The position numbers and the translations under genes are program-made. A stretch of 64,000 bases of DNA, taken from NCBI RefSeq assembly GCF_000739915.1, contig NZ_BBJT01000006.1, forward strand, positions 124,001 through 188,000. Reading direction: 5' to 3'. This DNA is from Paenibacillus chitinolyticus NBRC 15660. Lineage in GTDB: Bacteria; Bacillota; Bacilli; Paenibacillales; NBRC-103111. The notes under the pieces were generated by a model. It was not told the origin of the DNA. It searched no databases and saw only the letters and a list, made by a program, of their open reading frames with translations. This document shows, piece after piece, positions 33,604-41,978 of this stretch; the first letter of the stretch is position 1, and each line of letters opens with the position of its first letter.

Positions 33604-33852
33604 GGCATTCTCATCCTTTTTGTTAGGACCGGATTTGTTCATGCCGTTTATCGCTTTGACAGCATGCACAAAAAGCCGCGGCCGGGGGCTCGGGGTTGAA
33701 CCCGTTCCTGCCGGATCGCGGCGTACAAACGTCTTGCGGTACATAATCGTTCTAGATACGGCACCGGGCTGTATGGATCTATCGGGCGTGTACCTATACC
33801 TCTATATTCGGATCATGCTGCCTTGCCTTCCGGCCGGCGGCGCGTGATTTAT

Positions 33853-34086
33853 CTAAGCCTGCGGATATTTACGCTCCATCCAGCCCGTAAACCAGCTGGC
33901 CAGCATCATCGTGACAGCTATATCGTCAATCGGCATAAACGGCAGGACATCGGGCAGTACCCAGTACAGCAGCGCCGGAACTACAAAGAGAAGTTTGCTG
34001 CCAATCGGTACTTGCGGAGACATCAGCAGTTTGCCCGCCCGCTTGAATACATGGCTCCAGTGGCGCAGTGACAATAATTTTTTCAC
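33853..34086 (-). CDS. DUF1232 (YkvA-like) small membrane protein
   Basis: 77 aa. The SKLLFVVPALLYWVLPDVLPFMPIDDIAVTMML segment is the DUF1232 hallmark: a hydrophobic helix ending in a Pro-Asp motif, then a second helix. The first 25 residues are basic (KKLLSLRHWSHVFKRAGKLL). Function unknown in the family. AAGGAGGG is 8-9 bases before the ATG. Stands alone. Confidence 0.85.
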   Translation of the reverse strand: MKKLLSLRHWSHVFKRAGKLLMSPQVPIGSKLLFVVPALLYWVLPDVLPFMPIDDIAVTMMLASWFTGWMERKYPQA

Positions 34087-34261
34087 ACGGGTTCCCTCCT
34101 TAGGGTAGGACGTGATCCCGTAAACCGGATATGCGGCATCCGCGCCGTGTCCCGGTCTGAAACGGAAGTCCCTAATAACCTATACGCGAAACGGCTTTTT
34201 GCGTTTCAGTTCCATCCTTCTTCTGCCGTATACTCTTCTCTTACCCGCAATTGCCTTGAAA

Positions 34262-34294
34262 AGAACAAAGAGCATCTCGCATAAGCCGATGCTC
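34262..34294 (-). terminator. terminator of the 171-aa protein gene
   Basis: GAGCATC and GATGCTC arms around an 11-base loop, followed on the minus strand by TTTGTTCTTTT. Confidence 0.78.
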
Positions 34295-34323
34295 CGTCCT
34301 TGAAAACCCTTTACATTTTTCGT

Positions 34324-34839
34324 TCAACTGTGCGGTTCGCCGGATTGCAGCTCGCTTGTCACGGCATCCGAATCGCCGAACCGGATGTTCAATTCCACGT
34401 TCACGGGAACATGACTCCGGATTTTGAGAAACAGGCTGAGCCGCTCCAAAATCTGCGCGACCTCTTCGGCCGGGTAGGTTCCGTTTACGTTGTAGCGGAA
34501 GTTGTCCGAGATCGATAAGGCGGGGGCCGAAACGGCCGGACGATTTTCTGCCTGAACAGATTCGGGGAGGCGCCGGAAGTCGGACTGCTCGGAAGGCCGT
34601 TCCAACGATCTGCTCTGGGAACGGTAATTTGTATAGCCCATAAACTTGTTGGATGTTCTGACTGTATCGTTGTAGATGTTCAATTTTTTCAAAATGGTAT
34701 AGTAGGTTGCCGCATTGTTGAGCTTCCATGCTGACGTTATTTCGCCTACGGAATAATCTTCTTTCCACTGATTGATTAACCGTATTTGCTCCTCACGTTC
34801 CAACTCCTTGAACTGGTCGAGTGGCAGAATCCCGGACAT
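34324..34839 (-). CDS. uncharacterised protein with HTH-like N-terminus, 171 aa
   Basis: ATG 34839 follows AGGAGG by 7 bases. Residues 1-60 are helical, and SVGEITSAWKLNNAATYYTILKK has the spacing of a helix-turn-helix. Residues 65-115 are polar and probably disordered (RSQSRSLERPSEQSD). Residues of about 118-160 form a compact domain (RYNVNGTYPAEEVAQILERL, VPVNVELNIRF). I do not recognise the family. The HTH-like part suggests a DNA-binding protein, and an inverted repeat in its AT-rich upstream region would fit autoregulation. Both are inferences. Confidence 0.75.
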   Translation of the reverse strand: MSGILPLDQFKELEREEQIRLINQWKEDYSVGEITSAWKLNNAATYYTILKKLNIYNDTVRTSNKFMGYTNYRSQSRSLERPSEQSDFRRLPESVQAENRPAVSAPALSISDNFRYNVNGTYPAEEVAQILERLSLFLKIRSHVPVNVELNIRFGDSDAVTSELQSGEPHS

Positions 34840-34910
34840 ACTATTCCTCCTATTCGGATTGGTCTTACTCTTTATCATAAAACAAAATTAATTAAACTTC
34901 AAAAACCTTT

Positions 34911-34976
34911 ATACCTATAATCTCTACTAGTTTACCATTAAAATGCATAATTCATACAATTACTTTATATAGGTAT
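34911..34976. repeat. separated 9-bp inverted repeat in the AT-rich promoter region
   Basis: ATACCTATA (34911-34919) and TATAGGTAT (34968-34976), centres 57 bp apart, inside a ~130-bp AT-rich stretch upstream of the 171-aa protein gene. The gap is about five to six helical turns. Confidence 0.6.
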
Positions 34977-35013
34977 CTTTTACCATTTTAAGCCATGTAA
35001 AATAAACCTTTAA

Positions 35014-35037
35014 AGGCCCGGACATATGTCCGGGCCT
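35014..35037 (-). terminator. 24-bp perfect palindrome, terminator-like
   Basis: AGGCCCGGACAT and its exact complement, 35014-35025 and 35026-35037, lie 60 bases past the stop of the 69-aa protein gene. The U-tract is weak (TTTAAA), so it may end transcription poorly. Confidence 0.65.
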
Positions 35038-35095
35038 GAGTCTTCGGAATCAGTCGATCTGTTTTTCATCCCCCATCGGCGCGCTTTTTGTAGAC

Positions 35096-35305
35096 TCAAG
35101 TGAGTTTTCTGCGCGTCAATATGCAGGGTACACCTTTACCGAGCGCCCCGGGCTGGGACATCCGCTCCAAATACCGCAGTCCCCTTGCGCACTGTTGTTT
35201 ACAAACCGCACAGGTGGACGATTCGACAATCCTCATCGTATACTGCACCCTGCCGGAGGATTCAATCTTCTTGCCGCCTTTTCCTTTTCCGCTTTTTCCC
35301 GCCAT
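35096..35305 (-). CDS. small basic protein with three cysteines, 69 aa
   Basis: GGGGGAGG precedes the ATG. A Lys/Gly-rich N-terminal stretch (AGKSGKGKGGKKIESS) is followed by a body with STCAVCKQQCARGLRYLE and one more cysteine (GVPCILTRR). The CxxC-x3-C plus C spacing suggests a small zinc-binding knuckle. With the basic N-terminus it may bind nucleic acid (inference). No family recognised. Confidence 0.68.
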   Translation of the reverse strand: MAGKSGKGKGGKKIESSGRVQYTMRIVESSTCAVCKQQCARGLRYLERMSQPGALGKGVPCILTRRKLT

Positions 35306-35405
35306 CGTAATTCCCTCCCCCTAACAATCGCCTGGTTCAGTATATGGGGACCGCTTTCGGGCGGATTGGACGTTTGTACCGGCGGCGGAGGCTTCCTTAC
35401 GCGTT

Positions 35406-36608
35406 TTACAGAGCGAGAGCCCGGACAAGCAGCCGGGCGGTTTCTTCGTAAAGCGCCGGAAACTGCTCCAGCGGGAGCGGATTGATTCCGCTTCCGAGTT
35501 CAACAGTGAATCCGGGACGCCGGAATTCGTAGATGAACCAGTCCTTGAACCCGGCATCGCTGCCCCTCAGCTTTACGCTCTTAAAGCCGCTTGCCTGCTG
35601 CAGCTTCAGGGCCAGAAATTCCGCGTCATCCGGTTCGTAATCCCGGTAGTTCCAGTAAATTTCGCGCCCCTGCGTATGCAGGGCGACGACGTGACGGAAG
35701 CTGCGGCTGCGGGTAAAATCAGCCACGGCTATCGCTTCCGGCTCGGTCAGCGGAGCCTCGCCCGTATAGTCGCGCGGTCCGGGTCCGGGTACCGCGCGGC
35801 GGGCCCGTTCCTCTTCCCAGAAGGCGGGGAACTGATCGTTAAGATCGACGCCGTTGATGTTCGCTTTCCACCGGCGGAAATCAAATGACCCTCCGTTCCA
35901 CTCATGGAGGGAAGCGAACAAGGGATGCGCCGGGTAGACGCCCCCGAGCACGAGCTCGACTCCGTCCGGGTTCACCATCGGCACGATCCATAAGCTCGTC
36001 TCGCGGAACAGCGCGGCCGCATCGGAGCCGTGAATGTCTCCGCCTTGGCGTACAGCCTCCGCATAGTCCTCTATGAATTTCACCGCAGCCAGGGAGGTAA
36101 TCCATTCGTTCGCGTGAAACGACGCGTTGACTTGTATTTCCCGGCTTCCGGTACCGATACGTACAGCAGGAATTTTCCGGTCTAGAACGCTGTATCCGAT
36201 GCATGTTTCCTCCAAAAACGGGTATCGTTCCTTCAGAAGCGTCAAATCCCGGAGCATTTCGGGGTACCCGTACTCCTCGGCCGTGCGGACCACGGACCTG
36301 TCGCGGACAGCCGGCACATCTATCGTGACGCCGGGCCGGAGCGTAGCCGGATCCAGGAAGGTGTTGGCCTTCCAAAGCTCTTCCCGGGATAATCCGAAGC
36401 GCAGCGACACGCTTTCCCAGGCGTCTCCCGGTTGAACCGTATATTGATGATCGAGTTTGGCCGGAATCAGGATCATCTGACCGGGAATGACATACTCATG
36501 AAGACTCAACTGCGGGTTCGCAGCCAAAAGAGAAACGGAATTGACGGCATACAACCTGGCGATTCGCTGCAGCGTCTCCCCCTGCTGAACGACGTGGCGA
36601 AACGGCAT
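35406..36608 (-). CDS. LysM-containing M14 zinc carboxypeptidase (gamma-D-glutamyl-diamino acid peptidase type)
   Basis: 400 aa. Two LysM domains (about residues 3-50, RHVVQQGETLQRIARLYAV; and 55-99, YTVQPGDAWESVSLRFGL) bind peptidoglycan. The M14 domain follows with zinc ligands His165/Glu168 (FHANEW) and a later His (VVALHTQ); the likely catalytic Glu is in FTVELGSG. This is the layout of endopeptidase I of Lysinibacillus sphaericus, which cleaves gamma-D-Glu-mDAP bonds in peptidoglycan stem peptides. There is no signal peptide, fitting the spore-integument or mother-cell enzymes of this group. The second ATG (36608) is better spaced from AGGAGG than the first (36617). Confidence 0.92.
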   Translation of the reverse strand: MPFRHVVQQGETLQRIARLYAVNSVSLLAANPQLSLHEYVIPGQMILIPAKLDHQYTVQPGDAWESVSLRFGLSREELWKANTFLDPATLRPGVTIDVPAVRDRSVVRTAEEYGYPEMLRDLTLLKERYPFLEETCIGYSVLDRKIPAVRIGTGSREIQVNASFHANEWITSLAAVKFIEDYAEAVRQGGDIHGSDAAALFRETSLWIVPMVNPDGVELVLGGVYPAHPLFASLHEWNGGSFDFRRWKANINGVDLNDQFPAFWEEERARRAVPGPGPRDYTGEAPLTEPEAIAVADFTRSRSFRHVVALHTQGREIYWNYRDYEPDDAEFLALKLQQASGFKSVKLRGSDAGFKDWFIYEFRRPGFTVELGSGINPLPLEQFPALYEETARLLVRALAL

Positions 36609-36734
36609 ACCACTCATACCTCCTCAGGACAAGGCAAAGAGAAGCCGCTTTCCTTCACGCACTTGCTTCCCTGTACCGAGTTGTGAGTATATGTCTATGC
36701 CCCCTCTCCCCTCTTCATGTCCCGGGCATGCAAA

Positions 36735-36793
36735 AGGACCGGCAGGTTCCCGCCGATTCTGAATAGAATGCGGCGGAACTTACCGGTCCTGTC
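36735..36793 (-). terminator. terminator of the glutamate racemase gene
   Basis: Long interrupted stem: AGGACCGG with CCGGTCCT outside and GTTCC/GGAAC plus GCCG/CGGC inside. TTTTG follows on the minus strand. Confidence 0.8.
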
Positions 36794-36817
36794 GTTTGAT
36801 TGCGGAAATTGGACGGG

Positions 36818-37627
36818 CTAGACGAACGTCGGCACCTGCCAGACGACCGGGGTACCGAGCAGCTGCTCGCGCAGCCAAGAGCCCGTAATGAGATGGAACA
36901 TCTCGGCATCGCCGCTGCAGAAAAACTGGTGCACCGGAATGTCTTTGGTCGTCGCCAGCATTCCCCGGTGATAAAGGATGGTGCTGATTTCCCGGGCGGT
37001 CTCGTCCGCGGAAGAGATCAGCGTCACTTCCGGATCGACCACGCGGGCTATCGCCTCCGTCAGGAACGGGTAGTGCGTGCAGCCGAGAATGAGACAATCC
37101 ATGGGCTTGTCGAGCAGCGGCTGGAGGGAATCGCGCACGGTATCGACCGCTTCCTCGGAGAAGTACAATCCCCTCTCCACAAGCGGCACCAGGGCCGGAC
37201 AGGCCAGCGAGTGAACCTGGATCGTGGGCGAGATCGTTTTCAGTGCTTGTTCGTACGCTTCGCTCCGGATCGTGCCTTCCGTGCCGATCACGCCGACAAT
37301 GCCGCTTCGAGTCGTCTTGATCGCGGCACGCGCTCCCGGGGAAATGACTCCAAGCACGGGAATATCCAGCCGGTCGCGGATTTGCTCCAGCGCGACCGCC
37401 GTCGCGGTATTACAGGCGATCACGATCATTTTAGGGTTAAATTGGATCAGGTAATCCACAAGTTGATTCGTAAAAGTGAGAACTTCATCGGCGGGTCTGG
37501 GGCCGTAAGGCGTCCGTGCCGTATCGCCGAAATAGATCACTTTCTCCTGCGGAAGCTGTCGCATAACTTCTTTTACAACGGTTAAACCTCCGACTCCGGA
37601 GTCTAGGATGGCTATCGCTTGCTGCAC
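36818..37627 (-). CDS. murI: glutamate racemase
   Basis: 269 aa. Supplies D-glutamate for peptidoglycan, and in some Bacillales also for poly-gamma-glutamate. Catalytic cysteines are Cys72 (IACNTATA) and Cys183 (LGCTHYPFL); Asp9-Ser10 in ILDSGVGG and the GDTARTPYGPR loop are conserved. GTG 37627 is chosen as start: GGAAG is 9 bases upstream, and the protein then has the normal length with the beta-strand AIAILDSG following. The open frame runs to 37699, but without support. Confidence 0.95.
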   Translation of the reverse strand: MQQAIAILDSGVGGLTVVKEVMRQLPQEKVIYFGDTARTPYGPRPADEVLTFTNQLVDYLIQFNPKMIVIACNTATAVALEQIRDRLDIPVLGVISPGARAAIKTTRSGIVGVIGTEGTIRSEAYEQALKTISPTIQVHSLACPALVPLVERGLYFSEEAVDTVRDSLQPLLDKPMDCLILGCTHYPFLTEAIARVVDPEVTLISSADETAREISTILYHRGMLATTKDIPVHQFFCSGDAEMFHLITGSWLREQLLGTPVVWQVPTFV

Positions 37628-37747
37628 ACTTATACGCTTCCTTTGCGAATGAAATGATTGCTTTGCTTGTAAATACATGGATAGAATATGCTTGCCCAAG
37701 CCGAAATGTACCTAGGTATCATACCAGATTTCCGATTCGGTGCCAAC

Positions 37748-37788
37748 GAAAGCAGCTCCGAAAGCGGCATGCGCCCGGAGCTGCAGGA
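37748..37788 (-). terminator. terminator-like hairpin after the deacetylase gene
   Basis: GCAGCTCCG and CGGAGCTGC arms; on the minus strand only TTTCG follows, so it is a weak terminator. Confidence 0.6.
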
Positions 37789-37839
37789 CTAGCTGGGAAT
37801 AGAGCCGTACGAGATCCGGCAACTTCCGACACTCAGGGG

Positions 37840-38883
37840 TCAGCGCTTGATCTCACTAACCAGACCGAAGGAGTAGCCGGCCTTTTTCACGTCTTTCAGA
37901 ATGCGGTCCAGCGCTTCCATGTTTTCTTTGGAGCCCTGGTGCATCAGGATGATATTGCCCGGATGCAGGTTGTTCATGATATCGTTGTAAGGATCCTCGG
38001 CTCCGTTGGCGCGGGGCTCCCAGTCTCGCATCGCGGTCGACCAGAAAACGGAGGTATACCCCATATCCGAAGTCAGATCGAGCAGATGCGTGCTGTATTT
38101 CCCGTACGGAAAACGGAAATATTTGACGACATCCTGTCCGGTAATGCTTTTGTACAGCTTCTCGAAGTCGGTAATTTCTTTGCGCACCTGCTCATCGCTC
38201 AGCGTATTCATATCCTTGTGCGTCATCGTATGATTGGCCACGAGATGCCCGTCCGCCGCCAACTGCTTGATAAAATCGGGATGGGCCTTGACGTTGTTGC
38301 CCGAAATGAAGAAGTTCGCCTTCACGTTGTTCTCTTTAAGCGTCTTCAACAGTTTCGCGGTATCTCCCATCGGGCCGCCGTTGTCTATGGTCAGGTAAAC
38401 GTTTTTGCCCTGTCCGACCCAGACGGCTTTCTCTTTGGCGGTAAAGGATTTCGTTTCTTTCGGAAAATCCGGCACCTGGCCTTTCGGCTTTTTCATGTAG
38501 TACCACGACAGAGCCTGACGGCTGGCGCTGCTTTCACCCTTCGGCTGCGCGGACGGTTTCGCGGCCCCCGGGGAAGCGGAAGGTTTTGCCGATGGTGCGG
38601 CGGAAGGTGCTGCCGACGGCGAAGCCTTGACCGCGGACGAAGGCGCGGGAGAAATTCCCGGCGAAGCCGAAGCGGACGGAGACGCGGAAGGCTTCGCGCT
38701 GCCTGCCGGTGTTTTTTCCGGAGCCGGTGACGGTGCAGCAGCCGGAGATGTAGAAGCACCGGCAGTCGCCGCCGGAGATTGGACAGGACTTCCGGAATTT
38801 GATACGTTGGAATTGCCTGTGCACCCGGCGGCCAGTATGCCGGAAAGCAGAAGAACGGCGGAAGCCGCGGCTGTTTTTTTCAT
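37840..38883 (-). CDS. lipoprotein polysaccharide deacetylase (NodB fold, PdaA-like)
   Basis: 347 aa. Lipobox LAAGC gives acylated Cys21. A ~100-residue Ser/Ala/Pro linker (repeated SASPS, AAPS units) spans the wall. The NodB domain starts near residue 160. Motif 1 is TIDNGG (Asp167-Asn168) where most deacetylases have T-F-D-D-G; motif 2 is NHTMTH (His218, His222); motif 3 is RFPYGKY. Asn in the second position also occurs in PdaA, which makes muramic delta-lactam of spore cortex, so that relationship is plausible. The His pair for metal is intact. The start follows AGGTGAT. Confidence 0.88.
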   Translation of the reverse strand: MKKTAAASAVLLLSGILAAGCTGNSNVSNSGSPVQSPAATAGASTSPAAAPSPAPEKTPAGSAKPSASPSASASPGISPAPSSAVKASPSAAPSAAPSAKPSASPGAAKPSAQPKGESSASRQALSWYYMKKPKGQVPDFPKETKSFTAKEKAVWVGQGKNVYLTIDNGGPMGDTAKLLKTLKENNVKANFFISGNNVKAHPDFIKQLAADGHLVANHTMTHKDMNTLSDEQVRKEITDFEKLYKSITGQDVVKYFRFPYGKYSTHLLDLTSDMGYTSVFWSTAMRDWEPRANGAEDPYNDIMNNLHPGNIILMHQGSKENMEALDRILKDVKKAGYSFGLVSEIKR

Positions 38884-39042
38884 GGTATCACCTAGATTCC
38901 CTAAAATGTGAGGCTAATCTTTCCTTTTCGACGGCAGGCTGAGGAATCCTTGCCCGAAACTGTGTTTTAAACGTAAACGGAACAAAAATTTCCGCCATCA
39001 AACAGGGACCTGCCGGGTCCCGCCGACAAAGGGGCGATTGCG

Positions 39043-40500
39043 ATGCTTATCGACGAACTTAAGCAAAAAGCAGCCGTGACCGGTTCCGTACCGGCACACT
39101 TCGACTTGATCATCGAGGACCTGCAAGAACAGGAGGACGGAGAGACACAGGCCCTGTTTGTCTGGCAGGAGCCATCCGGGGAAAGCGGAATCTCCGTCAC
39201 TCTTGATGCGGCCGGCAGGCTGCTCTCCTACTCCGTAGACGAAGAGTTGTGCAAAGAAGCCGCTCCGATCGGCGAAGAGGCTTTGAGGGAACGGGCACGG
39301 TCTTTTTTCCTCTCCCAACATCCGGAAGATGCGGACAGGTTTCTCCTAACGGAGTCCCGGTTCGAGGAGCGCAGCGCGTTCTTTGAGTGGGCGCAGACCG
39401 CACTCGATCTCCCGCTTCCCCAGACAGGCGCTTTTATCCGGCTTACCTTATCTGGAGAGGTAACCAGCTTCACCTACAAAGGATCGGCGGCCGCGCCTCC
39501 TCTCCCCGTCTCTCTGGTGCAGCCGGAGCAGCTCCGGCAGCAGTTAGCCGAAACCGTGCGGATGAGTCTTGCGGTCGTCAAGCTCATTCCCGCCTTATAT
39601 GCGGGCGGCGACGACCGGCTCCGTCTCGTTTATCAGCCGGAACCCGGCTACCGGCGTTTCGACGCCGTGACGGGTCTGGCGCAGGGGACGGATGCCGAGG
39701 CGGAAGAGGAGCACGAGGCTTACAAGGCGTACGAATTATCTCCTGAGGAGACTGGCGATCCGCTAAGCAGTCTTGAAGAGCTGATCGGCATTTCTACCTA
39801 TCCCCTCGTAAAAGACAGGGAAAGGGATATGGACGAGAACCTCAGAGGAATCGTCTGGCACGCTGCGGACCGGGAGGAAAATCCGGCCGACCTCTCGCTG
39901 GACGGCTATTTCCGCAGAAGGATGGAAGATACGGTGAAAGCGACCGCAGACAAGGATACCGGGCGCCTTCGCTCCTTCATTTGGATGGTCCGCCGGACGG
40001 GGAAGCTTGCGCTCTCGTACGAAGACTGCCTTGAGCGGGCGGAAGCTTTTCTGCGCAAAGCGATGCACGACTGGCTGCAAGTGCCGGGTCTCGCTTTTTA
40101 TTTTCAGGAAAAAAGCGCCGAGGACGCCGGGTCGGAATCGGAAGGCCAGCTCCGGTACTTTTTTACGTGGCAGCTCCGCTATGAAGACGTTCCTCTCTAT
40201 TTGCAGTTCGTGACGCTATGCGTGAATGCTTCCACCGGATATGTGGACCGGTTCTCGGGACCCGACTGGAATCCGGAAGAAATCCGGAATCTTGCTCCTG
40301 CCGCGAAGCTGAACGCGGACGAAGCTCATCGGCTCTACGTGGAAGCAGTGGACTTCAAGCTGGAGTGGGATCGGGATTATGACGCCGAAACGCCCGAAGG
40401 CGCCTACAATCTTCTGTATACGCCCATCCTCAAGGGAAGCGGGCGGAACCGGATCGCTTTTATCGATGCCGCAAGCGGCGAGTTTGTGACCCAGGCGTAA
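39043..40500 (+). CDS. YcdB/YcdC-repeat protein, 485 aa
   Basis: Two similar halves can be seen: AFFEWAQTALDLPLPQTGAF with LSGEVTSF, and YFFTWQLRYEDVPLYLQFV with STGYVDRFSG. Each has an F-x-W strand, a polar turn and an 'x-x-G-x-V-x-x-F' strand, resembling the YcdB/YcdC repeated domain (DUF4901). Helical ERARSFF / ERAEAFL segments precede each. There is no signal peptide or TM helix, unlike secreted family members, and the protein is very acidic. AAAGGGGCG precedes the ATG. Function unknown; family assignment is moderate. Confidence 0.72.
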   Translation: MLIDELKQKAAVTGSVPAHFDLIIEDLQEQEDGETQALFVWQEPSGESGISVTLDAAGRLLSYSVDEELCKEAAPIGEEALRERARSFFLSQHPEDADRFLLTESRFEERSAFFEWAQTALDLPLPQTGAFIRLTLSGEVTSFTYKGSAAAPPLPVSLVQPEQLRQQLAETVRMSLAVVKLIPALYAGGDDRLRLVYQPEPGYRRFDAVTGLAQGTDAEAEEEHEAYKAYELSPEETGDPLSSLEELIGISTYPLVKDRERDMDENLRGIVWHAADREENPADLSLDGYFRRRMEDTVKATADKDTGRLRSFIWMVRRTGKLALSYEDCLERAEAFLRKAMHDWLQVPGLAFYFQEKSAEDAGSESEGQLRYFFTWQLRYEDVPLYLQFVTLCVNASTGYVDRFSGPDWNPEEIRNLAPAAKLNADEAHRLYVEAVDFKLEWDRDYDAETPEGAYNLLYTPILKGSGRNRIAFIDAASGEFVTQA

Positions 40501-40599
40501 TGTGACGGCTGATTCTTCGTTTCGTTGCCCCAACGGGATGCTGTTCATCAACTTGTTCCTTTCGTTATCCGGGCGGGAAAATAGAAAGTCTCGGATAGC

Positions 40600-40634
40600 A
40601 AAAAGCCGGCTCCCTTTCGGGGAACCGGCTTTTC
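40600..40634. terminator. bidirectional terminator
   Basis: AAAAGCCGG and CCGGCTTTT with inner TCC/GGA, between the YcdB-like gene and the convergent acyltransferase. Confidence 0.9.
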
Positions 40635-40767
40635 AGCTTGGGTTGGGATCAGCCCGGATGCGTGGATGTCCGTTTGGTCGTTTCGTCGTTTCGGATTCGC
40701 TCACCGCGCTGCCGGTGCGTTTGCGGTTAAACGCCGCATGGCGGCGGTCAACGCACACGCCTGCAAG

Positions 40768-41961
40768 CTACAGTTCCGCTTCCGTCCCAGCGTGTCTTAC
40801 GGCGGCACCGGTATTCCTTCTGCCGCGCGCTGCGAATCGTACCCGCGAAAGCAGACGGACGACCGGCTCGTCGATCAGACGGTACATCAAGTGGGCAAGC
40901 GCAAATAGGAGCGGGAGCGAAACAAGCGTGGTCACGAGGATGTTCAGCCCGTAAGGCAGCCAGCCGTCCAGCCGCAGAAACAGCAGGCAGGAGAAGCTGC
41001 ACAGCACCGCAAAATGAACGAGATAGAGCGAAAAAGACAGCTTGCCGAGATAAGCCATCGATCTGCCGCCGAACAGCTTCTGCCCCGACGGGCTGTTTAG
41101 CAGCGCAAGCAGCACCAGAGCCGCGCCGGCGGTCCGGTAGGTGACGACACCGGGGAAGCCGCCCGGGCCAAGCGGCAGCCAGGCGTAGAAGGTTCCCTGC
41201 CAGCCGACGTAAGGAACCGAGCCGAGGAAGAGACCTAGCAGCGCAAGTACCACTGGAACGGCACCGGGACGCAGCACAATCAAATTCCGGCCGGAGCCGG
41301 CCGATAAGTCGCTGAGCAGCATGCCCAGCACGAAGCCCAAATAGTAAGAGTCCCGGAACAGCCAACCCCCTGCGGCATACAGGATGAACCGGAAACGGGA
41401 CCTCCCGAAAGCCAGAAGCAGCCCGTAAACGAGGAAGGAACCGAAGAGCTCGTAGGTCATCGTCCAGAGTACGGGGTTATAAGCCATGCCATATCCGAAG
41501 AACGTATGGACAAAGCCCTGCTCCAGCAGCGTCCCAAACGACGGGACCGTCGTGTACGGGTCGGGCATCGTAGCCCGCGTGTACCCCCTCGCCTCCTCGT
41601 AAAAATTCCAGTCCAGCTTCATGACCGCGAAAGCCAGCAGCAGCGAGCAGAAAGCGGGAACGGCGAGACGGAAATACCTTTTCAGAAGTGCGGCCGTCAC
41701 AATCGAGCGGTTGCGGTACCGGAAGAAGCGGCGGCTCAGGACGAATCCGCTCAAAACGAAGAAAAGGCAGACCGCAAAATTGCCGTTGAACAAAAGATTT
41801 AGCGGCGTACGCGGAATCCACTGGTCGAACGCAAAGTGGGAAACCTGAGGCCGAGCTTCGAACATGGACGGCAGAAACACCTGAAGAAAATGGGCAAAGA
41901 CGACAACCAGTGCAGCCGCACCGCGCAATCCGTCCAGATACGTAATTTTCGGCTCGTTCAT
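40768..41961 (-). CDS. acyltransferase 3 family membrane protein (OafA/YrhL-like)
   Basis: 397 aa with about ten TM helices. The N-terminal YLDGLRGAAALVVVFAHFLQVF holds the family R-G-x-A and the catalytic His in the first helix; FVLSGFVLSRRFFRYR is the second signature. Members O-acetylate cell-surface sugars or antibiotics. Starts 17 bases after the Gfo/Idh stop without a strong ribosome binding site, so translational coupling is probable. Its C-terminus is polar and basic (SRVRFAARGRRNTGAAVRH). Confidence 0.9.
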   Translation of the reverse strand: MNEPKITYLDGLRGAAALVVVFAHFLQVFLPSMFEARPQVSHFAFDQWIPRTPLNLLFNGNFAVCLFFVLSGFVLSRRFFRYRNRSIVTAALLKRYFRLAVPAFCSLLLAFAVMKLDWNFYEEARGYTRATMPDPYTTVPSFGTLLEQGFVHTFFGYGMAYNPVLWTMTYELFGSFLVYGLLLAFGRSRFRFILYAAGGWLFRDSYYLGFVLGMLLSDLSAGSGRNLIVLRPGAVPVVLALLGLFLGSVPYVGWQGTFYAWLPLGPGGFPGVVTYRTAGAALVLLALLNSPSGQKLFGGRSMAYLGKLSFSLYLVHFAVLCSFSCLLFLRLDGWLPYGLNILVTTLVSLPLLFALAHLMYRLIDEPVVRLLSRVRFAARGRRNTGAAVRHAGTEAEL

Positions 41962-41978
41962 GACGGCTTGACTCCGGG

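Noticed and set aside
35014-35037. 24-bp palindrome as a transposon end or recombination site
   Set aside because: Single copy, directly after a gene; a terminator or processing hairpin is simpler.
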